From Jacaranda mimosifolia (lineage: Eukaryota > Streptophyta > Magnoliopsida > Lamiales > Bignoniaceae): a stretch of 64,000 bases of DNA. Positions 35,782-46,642 of the stretch are shown here, piece after piece. The first letter of the stretch is position 1. Each line of letters starts with the position of its first letter. The translations under genes and the position numbers were made by a program. The stretch spans positions 44,130,501 through 44,194,500 of the forward strand of contig CM032117.1 in NCBI GenBank assembly GCA_018894105.1. The letters run 5' to 3'. The notes beneath the pieces are model-generated. The model had not been told where the DNA came from. It ran no database searches and saw only the letters and a program-made list of their open reading frames with translations.

Positions 35782-38427
35782 GCTAGGTTGGAGCTTACCA
35801 TTTTTATGCGTTTCAATTTATTTGCTTTTGCGTGCCAAAGGCCGCCGTGTATATAAAAAAGAAAAAAAAACTTGGCTTAGGCTGCCATGGCAGCCATGAC
35901 AACCTGATCCAGCCAGCGGTCACGGTGTATAAAAAAATATGAAAAAAAAACATAATATAGGCTGCCATGACAGTCAATTGCAGGGAGGAGAAGTGGGGCC
36001 CTGGCAGCCGGTGAGAGGAATATATATATATATTTATATATATACACCCATTTTACTTTCCTTGCGTAGTGTATCCTATGCATGATCCTTTACATTAGGA
36101 TTCTAATTGGAATTTGAAAGAAATTCAGATTAAATTGGTAGACAAATTCTTAGTTCTAGGTTGCAGCTCACTCTTTTTTTGCGTTTCAATTTATTTGCTT
36201 TTGCATGCCAAAGGCCGCCGTGTCTAAAAAAAAGAAAAAGAAATAAAAACTTGGCTTAGGCTGCCATGGCAGCTATAACAACCAGATCCAACCAGCGGCA
36301 GCGGCAGCGGCCATGGTGTATAAAAAAAAAAAAAAAAACTTAATATAGGCTGCCAAGACAGTCAATTGCAGGAAGGAGAAGTGGTGCTATGGCAGCTGGT
36401 GGGAGGAATATATATATATATATATTTTTATATATATACCCATTTTACTTTCCCTACGTAGTGTATCCGATGTAAGATCCTTTACATTAGGATTCTTAAT
36501 GGAATTGGAAATAAATTCTGCTTAAATAGGTAGACAAATTCTTAGTGCTGGGTTGGAGCTTTTTCATTTTATGCATTTCAATTTATTTTGTTTTGCATGC
36601 CAAAAACCGTCGTGTCTAAAAAAAACGAAAAGAAAAAAAACTTGGCTTAGGTTGCCATGGTAGCCATGAAAACCACATCCAACCAGCGGCAGCAGCGACG
36701 GTGTATAAAAAAACCAGAAAAAAAAAACTTAATATCGGCTGGCATGGCACTCAATTGCAGTAAGGAGAATAGGGGCCACGGCAGCCGGTGGGAGGAATAT
36801 ATATATATAACCATTTTACTTTCCTTACATAGTGTATCCTATGCATGATCCTTTACATTAGGATTCTTATTAGAATTTGAAAGAAATTCAGCTTAAATTG
36901 GTAGACAAATTCTTAGTGCTAGGTTGGAGCTCTCCTTTTAGGCTTTCTAATTTATTTGCTTTCGCATGCCAAAAGCCGTCGTGTTTAAAAAAAAGGAAAA
37001 GAAAAAAAAACTTGGCATAGGCTGCTGTGGCAGCCATGACAAACAGATCCAGCCAGCAGCAGCAGCCACGGTGTATAAAACAACAAGAAAAAAAAGTTAA
37101 TAATGGATGCCATGACAGTCAATTGCAGGGAGGAGAAGAGGGGCCGTGACAGCCGGTGGGAGGAATATATACATATATATATAACCATTTTACTTTTCTT
37201 GTGTAGTGCATCCTATGCAAGATCCTTTACATTAAGATTCTTATTTGAATTGGAAAAAAATTCAGCTTAAATTGGTAGACAAATTCTAAGTGCTAGGTTG
37301 GAGCTTACCATTTTTATGCGTTTCAATTTATTTGTTTTTGCATGCCAAAGGCCGCCGTGTATATAAAAAAAAAAAAAAACTTGGCTTAGGCTGCCATGAC
37401 AGCCATGACAACCTGATCCAGCCAGCGGTCACGGTGTATAAGAAAATATGAAAAAAAAACATAATATAGGCTGCCATGACAGTCAATTGCAGGGATGAGA
37501 AGTGGGGCCCTGGCAGCCGGTGAGAGGAATATATATATATTTATATATATACACCCATTTTACTTTCCTTGCGTAGTGTATCCTATGCATGATCCTTTAC
37601 ATTAGGATTCTTATTGGAATTGGAAAGAAATTCTGATTAAATTGGTAAACAAATTCTTAGTTCTAGGTTGCAGTTCGCTCTTTTTTTGCATTTCAATTTA
37701 TTTGCTTTTGCATGCCAAAGGCCGCCGTGTCTAAAAAAAAGAAAAAGAAATAAAAACTTGGCTTAGGCTGCCATGGCAGCCATGACAACCAGATCCAGCC
37801 AGCGGCAGCGGCCACGGTGTAAAAAAAAATAAGAAAAAAAAAACTTAATATAGGCTGCCAAGACAGTCAATTGCAGGTAGGAGAAGTGGTGCCATGGCAG
37901 CCGGTGGGAGGAATATATATATATTTATATATATACCTATTTTACTTTCCCTGCGTAGTGTATCCGATGTAAGATCCTTTACATTAGGATTCTTATTGGA
38001 ATTGGAAAGAAATTCAGCTTAAATAGGTAGACAAATTCTTAGTGCTGGGTTGGAGCTTTTTCATTTTATGCATTTCAATTTATTTTTTTTTGCATGCCAA
38101 AAACCGTCGTGTCTAAAAAAAAAACAACAAGAAAAAAAACTTGGCTTAGGTTGCCATGGCAACCATGAAAACCACATCCAGCCAGCGGCAGCAGCGATGG
38201 TGTATAAAAAAACCAGAAAAAAAAAAAAAAAAAAACTTAATATAGGCTGGCATGGCAGTCAATTGCAGTAAGGAGAAGAGGGGCCACGGCAGCCGGTGGG
38301 AGGAATATATATATATATAACCATTTTATTTTCCTTGCGTAGTGTATCCTATGCATTATCCTTTACATTAGGATTCTTATTGGAATTTGAAAGAAATTCT
38401 GCTTAAATTGGTTGACAAATTCTTAGT
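35782..38427. repeat. 4-monomer higher-order repeat, ~1,510 bp, two copies
   Basis: Starts at 35,782, 36,154 and 36,547 recur at 37,292, 37,662 and 38,044 with shared ATATGAAAAAAAAACATAAT, TTCTAGGTTGCAG and GAGCTTTTTCATTTTATGC variants. The fourth positions (36,918 and 38,428) hold different monomer types. One copy therefore changed partner after duplication. Confidence 0.8.
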
Positions 38428-39469
38428 GCTAGGTTGGAGTTTACTCTTTTTATGCATTTCAATTTATTTGATTTTGCATGCCAAAGTCCGCCGTTTATAA
38501 AAAAATGAAAAAGAAAAGAAAAACTTGGCTTAGGCTGCCATGGCAGCCATGAGAACCAACGTCAGTGGCCACGTTGTATAAAATAACAAGAAAAAAAAAA
38601 TAATGTGGGCTGCCATGACAATGAATTGCAGGGAGGAGAAGATGGGCCATTGTAGCCGGTGGAAGGAATATATATATATATAACCAATTTACTTTACTTG
38701 CATAGTGTGTCCTACACATGATCCTTTACGTTAGGATTCTCATTGGAATTGGAAAGAAATTCAGTTTAAATTAGTAGACAAATTCTTAGTGCTTGGTTGG
38801 AGCTTACTCTTTTTATGCATTTCAATTTATTTGCTTTTGCATGCCAAAGGCCGCCGTGTCTATAAAAAATAAAAAGAAAAAAAACTTGGCTTAGGCTGCC
38901 ATGGTAGCCATGACAACCAGATCCAGCCAGTGGCAGTGGCCACGGTGTATAAAAGAACAAGTGAAAAAAAACTTAATATAGGCTGCCACGATAGTCAATT
39001 GCAGAGAGGAAAAGAGTGGCCCTGGCAGCCGGTGGGAGGAATATATATAATTATATATATACCCATTTTAGATTCCTTGCGTAGTGTATCCTATGCATGA
39101 TCCTTTACATTAGGATTCTTATTGGAATTGGAAAGAAATTCAGATTAAACGGGTTGAAAAATTCTTAGTGCTAGGTTGGAGTTTACTCTTTTGAGGCGTT
39201 TCAATTTATTTAATTTTGCATGCCAAAGGCCGCCGTGTCTAAAAAAAAGAAAAAGAAAAAAAAAACTTGGCTTAAGCTGCTATGGCAGCCATGACAACCA
39301 GATCTAGACAGCGGCAGTGGTCACGGTGCATAAAAAAACTAGAAAGAAAAACTTAATATGGGCTGCCATGACAGTCAATTGCAGTGAGGAGAAGAGGGGT
39401 CATGGCTGCCGGTGGGAGAAATATATATATATCCATTTTACTTTCCTTGCGTAGTGTATCCTATGCATG

Positions 39470-39520
39470 ATCCTTTACATTAGGATTATTATTGGCTTAA
39501 GCTGCCGTAGCAGCCATGAC
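39470..39520. repeat. Out-of-register monomer junction
   Basis: TTAGGATTATTATTGG is followed directly by CTTAAGCTGCCGTAGCAGCC. About half a monomer (tail, anchor, T-rich part and first A-tract) is missing. TTGG is shared by the two parental sequences (TTATTGGAATTGG and ACTTGGCTTAAG), so a short-homology joining is likely. Confidence 0.82.
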
Positions 39521-40140
39521 AACCAGATCTAGACAGCAGCAGCGGCCATGGCGTATAAAAAAACTAGAAAAAAAAACTTAATATAGGCTGCCATGACAGT
39601 CAATTGCAGCGATGAGAAGAGGGGCCATGGCAGCCGGTGGGAGGAATATATATATATATATAACCTTTTTACTTTCCTTGCATAGTGAATCCTATGCATG
39701 ATCCTTTACATTATGATTCTTATTTGAATTGGAAAGAAATTTAGCTTAAATTGGAAGACAAATTCTCAGTGCTAGGTTGGAGCTTACCATTTTTGTGCTT
39801 TTCAATTTATTCGCTTTTGCATGCCAAAGGCCGTCATTTATCAAAAAAAGAAAAAGAAAAAAAAAACTCGGCTCAGGCTGCCATGGTAGCCATGACTATT
39901 AGATCTAGCGAGCGGAAGCGGCCATGGTGTATGAAAAAATAAGAAAAAAAAACTTAATATAGGCTGCCATGACAGTCAATTGCAGGGAGGAGAAGTGGGG
40001 CCATGACAGCCGGTGGGAGGAATATATATATAAATATTTATGTATATACCCATTGTACTTTCCTTGCGTAGTGTATCCTATGCATGATCCTTTACATTAG
40101 GATTCTTATTGGAATTGGAAAGAAATTCAGCTTAAATTGG

Positions 40141-40525
40141 TAGACAAATTCTTAGTGCTAGGTTGGAACTTACTCTTTTTATGCGTTTCAATCTATTTGC
40201 TTTTGCATTCGAAAGGCCACCGTGTACAAAAAAAAGAAAAAGAGAAAAAAAACTTGGCATAAGCTGCCATGGCAGCCATGACCACCAGATCCAGCCAGCG
40301 GCAGCGGCCACGGTGTATAAAAAAATAAGAAAAAAAAACTTAATATAGGCCGCCATGACAGTCAATTGCAGGGAGGAGAAGAGGGGCCATGGCAGCCGGT
40401 CGGAGGGATATATATGTATTTATATATATACCCATTTTACTTTCCTTGCGTAGGGTATCCTATGCATGATCCTTTACATTAGGATTCTTATTAGAATTGG
40501 AAAGAAATTCAGCTTAAATTGGTAG
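40141..40525. repeat. Representative satellite monomer with internal duplication
   Basis: A typical full-length copy used to describe the unit. The segment at about 40,216-40,282 (GCC-CGTGTA, A-rich tract, CTTGGC, GCTGCCATG...ATGAC) is repeated in shorter form at about 40,307-40,360 (GCCACGGTGTATAAAA, A-tract, CTTAATATAGG, GCCATGACA). The two halves lie about 90-100 bp apart. The monomer therefore arose by, or has converged on, a partial internal duplication. The second half lacks the inner CATGGCAGC of the first. A (TA)n-rich run follows at 40,408-40,430, then the conserved segment TTTTACTTTCCTTGCGTAG. Confidence 0.85.
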
Positions 40526-41665
40526 AGAGATTCTTAGTGCTAGGTTGGAGCTTACTCCTTTTATGCGTTTCAATTTATTTGTTTTTGCATGCCAAAGGCC
40601 GCCGTGTATAAAAAAAAGAAAAAGAAAAAAACTTGGCTTAGGCTGCCATGGCAACCATGACCACCAGATCCAACCAACGGCAGCGGCCATGGTGTATATA
40701 AAAACAAGAAAAAAAACTTAATATAGGCTGCCATGACAGTCAATTGCAGGGAGGAGAAGAGGAGCCATGGCAGCCGGTCGGAGGGATATATATGTATTTA
40801 TATATATACCCATTTTACTTTCCTTGTGTAGGGTATCCTATGCATGATCCTTTACATTAGGATTCTTATTGGAATTGGAAAGAAATTCAACTTAAATTGG
40901 TAGACAAATTCTTAGTGCTAGGTTGGAGGTTACTCTTTTTATGCATTTCAATTTATTTGTTTTTGCATGCCAAACGCCGCCGTGTCTACAAAATAGAAAA
41001 AGAAATAAAAACTTGGCTTAGACTGCCATGGTAGCCATGACCACCAGATCCGGCCAGCGGCAGCGGCCACGGTGTATAAAAAAACAAGAAAAAAAAAACT
41101 TAATATAGGCTGCCATGAAAGTCAATCGCAGGGAGGAGAAGTGCGGCCATGGCAGCCAGTGGGAGGAATATGTATATATAACCATTTTACTTTCCTAGCG
41201 TAGTTTATCCTATGCATGATCCTTTACATTAGGATTCTTATTGTAATTGGAGAGAAATTTAGTTTAAATTGGTGGACAAATTCTTAGTGCCAGGTTGGAG
41301 CTAACTCATTTTATGCGTTTCAATTTATTTACTTTTGAATGCCAAAAGCCGCCGTGTATAAGAAAAAGAAGAAAAAAAAAACTTGGCCTAGGCTGCTATG
41401 ACAGCCAAGACAACCAGATCCAGCTAGCGGCAGTGGCCACAGTGTATAAAAAAATAAGAAAAAAAAAACTTAATATTGGCTGCCGTGACAGTCAATTTCA
41501 GGGAGGAGAAGAGTGGCCATGACAGCCGGTGGGAGAAATATATATATATATATAACTATTTTACTTTCCCTGAATAGTGTATCCTATGCATGATCCTTCA
41601 CATTAGGATTCTTATTGGAATTGGAAAGAAATTCAACTTAAATTGGTATACAAATTCTTAGTGCT

Positions 41666-42413
41666 AGGTTGGAGCTTACCCTTTTTATGCGTTTCAATTT
41701 ATTTTCTTTTACATGCCAAAGGCCGCCGTGTATAAAAAAAAGTAAAAGAAAAAAAAAACTTGGCTTAGGCTGCTATGGCAGCCAGGGTAACTAGATCCAT
41801 CCAGCGGCAGCAGCTACGGTATATAAAAAAAAAGAAAAAAAAAACTTAATACAGGCTGCCATGACGGTCAATTGCAGGGATGAGAAGAGGGGCCATTGCA
41901 GCCGGTGGGAGGCATATATATATATATAACCATTTTACTTTCCTTGCGTAGTGCATCTTATGCATGATCCTTCACATTAGGATTCTTATTGGAATTGGAA
42001 AGAAATTCAACTTAAATTGGTATACAAATTCTTAGTGCTAGGTTGGAGCTTACCCTTTTTATGCGTTTCAATTTATTTTCTTTTGCATGCCAAAGGCCGC
42101 CGTGTATAAAAAATAGTAAAAGAAAAAAAAACTTGGCTTAGGCTGCTATGGCAGCCAGGGTAACTAGATCCATCCAGCGGCAACGGCCACAGTATATAAA
42201 AAATAAGAAAAAAAAACTTAATACAGGCTGCCATGACGGTCAATTGCAGGGACGAGAAGAGGGGCCATTGCAGCCGGTGGGAGGCATATATATATATAAC
42301 CATTTTACTTTCCTTGCGTAGTGCATCCTTTGCATGATCCTTTACAGTAGGATTCTTATTGGAATTGGAAAGAAATTCAACTTAAATTGGTAGACAAATT
42401 TTTAGTGCTAGGT
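41666..42413. repeat. Adjacent near-identical monomer pair (period 374 bp)
   Basis: Two neighbouring monomers share the private variants GGCAGCCAGGGTAACTAG, CATCCAGCGGCA, ATGACGGTCAATTGC, GGCATATATATA and GATCCTTCACATTAGG. This single-monomer duplication contrasts with multi-monomer blocks elsewhere. Confidence 0.8.
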
Positions 42414-45400
42414 TGGAGCTCACTCTTTTTATGCGTTTCAATTTATTTGCTTTTGAATGCCAAAGGCCGCCGTGTATAAAAAAAAAGAAAAAAAAAACTT
42501 GGCTTAGGCTGCCATGGCAGCCATGGTAACTAGATCCATCCAGCGGCAGCGGCCACAGTGTATAAAAAAATAAGATAAAAAAACTTAATACAAGCTGCCA
42601 TGACAGTCAATTGCAGGGAGAAGAAGAGGGGCCATGGCAGCCGGTGAGAGGTATATATATATATATAACCGTTTTACTTTCCTTGCGTAGTTTATCCTGT
42701 GCATGATCCTTTACACTAGGATTCTTATTGGAATTGGAAAGAAATTCAGCTAAAATTGGTATGCAAATTGTTAGTGCTAGGTTGGAGCTTTCCCTTTTTA
42801 TGCGTTTCAATTTATTTTCTTTTGCATGCTAAAGGCAGCCGTGTATAAAAAAAAGAAAAAGAGAAAAAAACTTGGCTTAGGCTTCTATGGCAGCCATGAC
42901 AACCAGATCCAGCCAGCGGCAGCGGCCACGGTGGATAAAAAAATAAGAAAAAAAAAACTTAATATCGGCTGCCATAACAGTCAATTGTAAGGAGGAGAAG
43001 ATGGGCCACGGTAGCCGGTAGGAGGAATATATATATATATATATATAACCATTTTACTTTCCTTGCGTAGTGTATCCTATCCAAGATCCTTTACATTATG
43101 ATTCTTAACGGAATTGGAAAGAAATTCAGCTTTAATTGAAAGACAAATTCTTAGTGCTAGGTTGGAGCTTACTCTTTTTATGCATTTCCATTTATTTTCT
43201 TTTGCATGCCAAAGGCCGCCGTGTATGAAAAAAAGAAAAAGAAAAAGAAACTTGGCTTAGGCAGCTTTGGCAGCCATGACAACCAGATCCAGCCTGCGGC
43301 AACGGCCACGGTGTATAAAAAAACAAGAAAAAAAAACTTAATATCGGCTGCCATGGTAGTCAATTGCAGGGAGGAGAAGAGAGGCCATGGCAGTCGGTGG
43401 GAGGAATATATATATATATAACCATTTTACTTTCCTTGCATAGTGTATCCTATGCATGATCCTTTAAATTAGGATTCTTGTTGGAATTGGAATGAAATTC
43501 AGCTTAAATTGGTAGACAAATTCTTAGTGCTAGATTGGAGCTTTCTCTTTTTATGCTTTTCAATTTTTTTGCTTTCGCATTCCAAAGGCCGCTGTGTATA
43601 AAAAAAAGAAAAAAAAAACCTTGGCTTAGGCTGCCATGGCATCCATGACAACTAGATCCAACCAGCGGCAGCAGCCACGGTGTATAAAAAAATAAGAAAA
43701 AAAAAACTTAATATAGGCTGCCATGACAGTCAATTGCAAGGAGGAGAAGAGGGGCCGTGGTAACCTGTAGGAGGAATATATATATATATATAAGCATTTT
43801 ACTTTCCTTGCGTAGTGTATCCTATGCATGATCCTTTACATTAGGATTCTTATTGGAATTGGAAAGAAATTCATGTTAAATTGGTAGACAAATTCTTAGT
43901 GCTAGGATGGAGCTTACTCTTTTTATGCATTTTAATTTATTTGCTTTTGCATGCCAAAGGCCGCCGTGTATAAAAAAAAGAAAAAGAAAAAAAAAACTTG
44001 GCTTAGGCTGCCATGGCAGCCATGACAACCAAATCCAACTAGCGACAGCAGCCATGGTGTATAAAAAAACAAGAAAAAGAGAAACTTAATATAGGCAGCC
44101 ATGATAGTCAATTGCAGGGAGGAGAAAAGGGGCCATGGCTTCCGGTGGGAGGAATATATATATATATAACCATTTTACTTTCCTTGGGTAGTTTATCCTA
44201 TGAATGATCCTTTACACTAGGATTCTTATTGGAATTGAAAAAAAATTCAGCTTAAATTGGTAGACAAATTCTTAGTGCTAGGTTGGAGCTTACTCTTTTT
44301 ATGCTTTTCAATTTATTTGCTTTTGCATGCAAAAGGCTGCTGTGTATAAAAAAAAGAAAAAGAGAAAAAACAACTTGGCTTAGGCTGCCATGGCAGCTAT
44401 GACAACCAAATCCAGCCAGCGGCAACAGCCACGGTGTATAAAAAAACAAGAAAAAAAAAACATAATGTACGCTAACATGACAGTCAATTGCAGGGAGGAG
44501 AAAATGGGCTATGGCAGCCGGTGGGAGGAATATATATATATATAACCATTTTACTTTTCTTGCGTAGTGTATTCTATGCATGATCCTTTACATTAGGATT
44601 CTTATTGGAATTGGAAAGAATTTCAACTTAAATTGGTAGACAAATTCTTAGTGCTAGGTTGGAGCTTGCTCTTTTTATGCATTTCAATTTATTTGCTTTT
44701 GCTTGCCAAAGGCCGCCGTGTATAAAAAAAAGAAAAAGAAAAAAAAAACTTGGCTTAGGCTGCCATGGTAGCCATGACAACCAAACCTAGCCTACGGCAG
44801 CAGCCGCGGTGTATAAAAAACAAGAAAAAAAAAACTTAATATAGGCTTCCATGACAGTCAATTGCAGAGTGGAGAAAAGGGGCCATGGCAGCCGGTGGGA
44901 GGAATATATATATATAGCTAACCATTTTACTTTCCTTGCGTAGTTTATCCTATGCATGATCCTTTACACTTGGATTCTTATTGGAATTGGAAAGAAATTC
45001 AGCTTAAATTGGTAGACAAATTCTTAGTGCTAGGTTGGATCTTACTCTTTTTATGCGTTTCAATTTATTTGCTTTTGCATGCCAAAGGCCGCCGTGTATA
45101 AAAAAAAGAAAAAAAAGTTTGGCTTAGGCTGCCATCGCAGCCATGGTATCTAGATCCATCCAGCGGCAGCATCCACGGTGTATAAAAAAAACAAGAAAAA
45201 AAAAACTTAACATAGGTTGCCATGACAGTTAATTACAGGGAGGAAAAGAGGGGCCATGGCAGCCGGTGGGAGGTATATATATATAACCGTTTTACTTTCC
45301 TTGCGTAGTGTATCCTGTGCATGATCATTTACATTAGGATTCTTATTAGAATTGGAAAGAAATTCAGCTTAAATTGGTATACAAATTCTTAGTGCTAGGT

Positions 45401-46100
45401 TGGAGCTTACCCTTTTTATGCGTTTCAATTTATTGTCTTTTGCATGCCAAAGGCCGCCGTGTATGAAAAAAAGAAAAAGAAAAAAAAACTTGGCTTAGGC
45501 TGCTATGGCAGCCATGACAACCAGATCCAACTAGCGGCAGCGGCCACGGTGTATAAAAAATAAAGAAAAAAAAAACTTAATATAGGCTGCCATAACAGTC
45601 AATTGCAGGGAGGAGAAGATGGGTCATGGTAGCCGGTGGGAGGAATATATATATATATATATATATAACCATTTTACTTTCCTTGTGTAGTGTATCCTAT
45701 CCAAGATCCTTTACATTATGATTCTTATTGGAATTGGAAAGAAATTCAGCTTAAATTGGACGAAAAATTATTAGGGCTAGGTTGGAGCTTACTCTTTTTA
45801 TGCATTTCAATTTATTTTCTTTTGCATGCCAAAGGCCGCCGTGTATAAAAAATAGAAAAAGAAAAAAAAACTTGGCTTAGGCTACCATGGCAGCCATGAC
45901 AACTAGATCCAGCCAAGAGCAACGGCCGCGGTGTATAAAAAAACAAGAAAAAAAAAACTTAATATCGACTGCCATGACAGTCAATTGCAGGGAGGAGAAA
46001 AGGGGCCATGGCAGCTGGTGGGAGGAATATATATATATATATAACCATTTTACTTTCCTTGCATAGTGTATGCTATGCATGATCCTTTACATTATGATTC
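42400..46100. repeat. Weak 7-monomer periodicity, ~2,620 bp offset
   Basis: Variants in 42,500-43,450 recur about 2,620 bp downstream. Examples are CTAGATCCATCCAGCGGCAGC (42,520/45,140 region), TATCCTATCCAAGATCC (43,070/45,690) and the TTTATTTTCTTTTGC monomer. The correspondence covers only part of the block. It is older or more reshuffled than the blocks to the left. Confidence 0.65.
44006..44021. repeat. 16-bp perfect palindrome in satellite monomer (example)
   Basis: GGCTGCCATGGCAGCC reads the same on both strands and sits just after the first A-tract. It recurs, intact or with one or two changes, in most full-length monomers (for example 779-794 region and 42,508 region). It includes an NcoI-type CCATGG core. 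In a subset of copies (around 23,813, 26,360, 28,520 and 32,515) a 9-bp deletion between the two GCCATG direct repeats removes half of it. A cruciform or dimeric protein site is possible; neither is shown. Confidence 0.8.
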
Positions 46101-46425
46101 TTATTGGAATTGGAAAGAAATTCAGCTTAAATTGGTATGCAAATTCTTAGTGCTAGATTGGAGCTTACTCTTTTTATGCGTTTCAATTTATTTGCTTTTG
46201 CATGCCAAAGGCCGCTGTGTATAAAAAAAGAAAAAGAAAAAAAAAACTTTGCTAAGGCTGCCATGGCAGCCATGACAACCAGATCCAGCTAGCGGCAACG
46301 GCCACGGTGTATAAAAAACCAAGAAAAAAAAAGTTAATATAGGCTGTAATGGCAGTCAATTGCAGGGAGGAGAAGAGGGGTCATGGCGGCCGGTGGGAGG
46401 AATATATATATCACCATTTTACTTT

Positions 46426-46642
46426 TAATTTAGTTAGAAAAGGTTAATAGAGTAAATTAACTTAATTACTATTAATTTAAAAATGGTATATGTACATGTG
46501 TCAATTTTTTAAGGGGTATAGAATGTTATGTTAAAATTTCGAGTATCGGACACCGTAGCCAACCCCAACTAAGGTTAGGGTGAATTGAAACAAAGGGGAA
46601 ATTTTTAATGACATGATAGCTCTCTTTTTAAAACCTTAATAC
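46426..46642. other. Array edge and short unique spacer
   Basis: The last monomer (start 46,152) follows the consensus through ACCATTTTACTTT and then changes to AATTTAGTTAG at about 46,426, with no transposon end or degenerate monomers at the break. The next 216 bp are AT-rich, with no gene or repeat that I recognise, and lead into the hAT-like element. Confidence 0.8.

Larger units (their letters stand above)
1..46425. repeat. Satellite array, ~375-bp monomer, ~120-125 copies
   Basis: Head-to-tail tandem array that enters from the left edge and ends abruptly near 46,425. Using the phrase GCTAGGTTGGAGCTTAC as an anchor, successive monomers begin at 292, 672, 1041, 1417, 1788, 2219, 2600, 2972, 3349, 3728, 4101, 4472, 4840 and so on, a usual spacing of 369-382 bp. 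Each monomer has a T-rich part, an A/G tract, a GC-rich palindromic part, a second A-tract after TATAAAA, a second GC-rich part, a (TA)n run of variable length and a mixed tail. Spacing near two nucleosome repeats is typical of plant centromeric or heterochromatic satellites; that role is inference. No monomer is interrupted by a recognisable transposon. Open frames of 60-119 codons recur on both strands but are broken by indels from copy to copy, so nothing here is coding. Confidence 0.97.

Noticed and set aside
1..46425. Dozens of 60-119-codon open frames in the satellite on both strands, many starting MELTLFM or MHRIHYA
   Set aside because: They are the same monomer sequence read repeatedly. 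A-tract and (TA)n length changes shift frame between neighbours, and the peptides are poly-Lys, poly-Phe or Ile-Tyr runs.
1..46425. Ribosomal DNA spacer subrepeats
   Set aside because: No 18S, 5.8S, 25S or 5S sequence is seen anywhere in the window, and the array shows HORs of changing size rather than an rDNA cycle.
1..46425. CRISPR-like or telomeric repeats
   Set aside because: Repeat and spacer lengths do not fit CRISPR, the context is plant nuclear DNA, and no TTTAGGG runs were found.
1..46425. CENP-B-box-like motif in the monomer (TTGGAATTGGAAAG region)
   Set aside because: Only a vague resemblance; the core NTTCG and CGGGA elements are not present.
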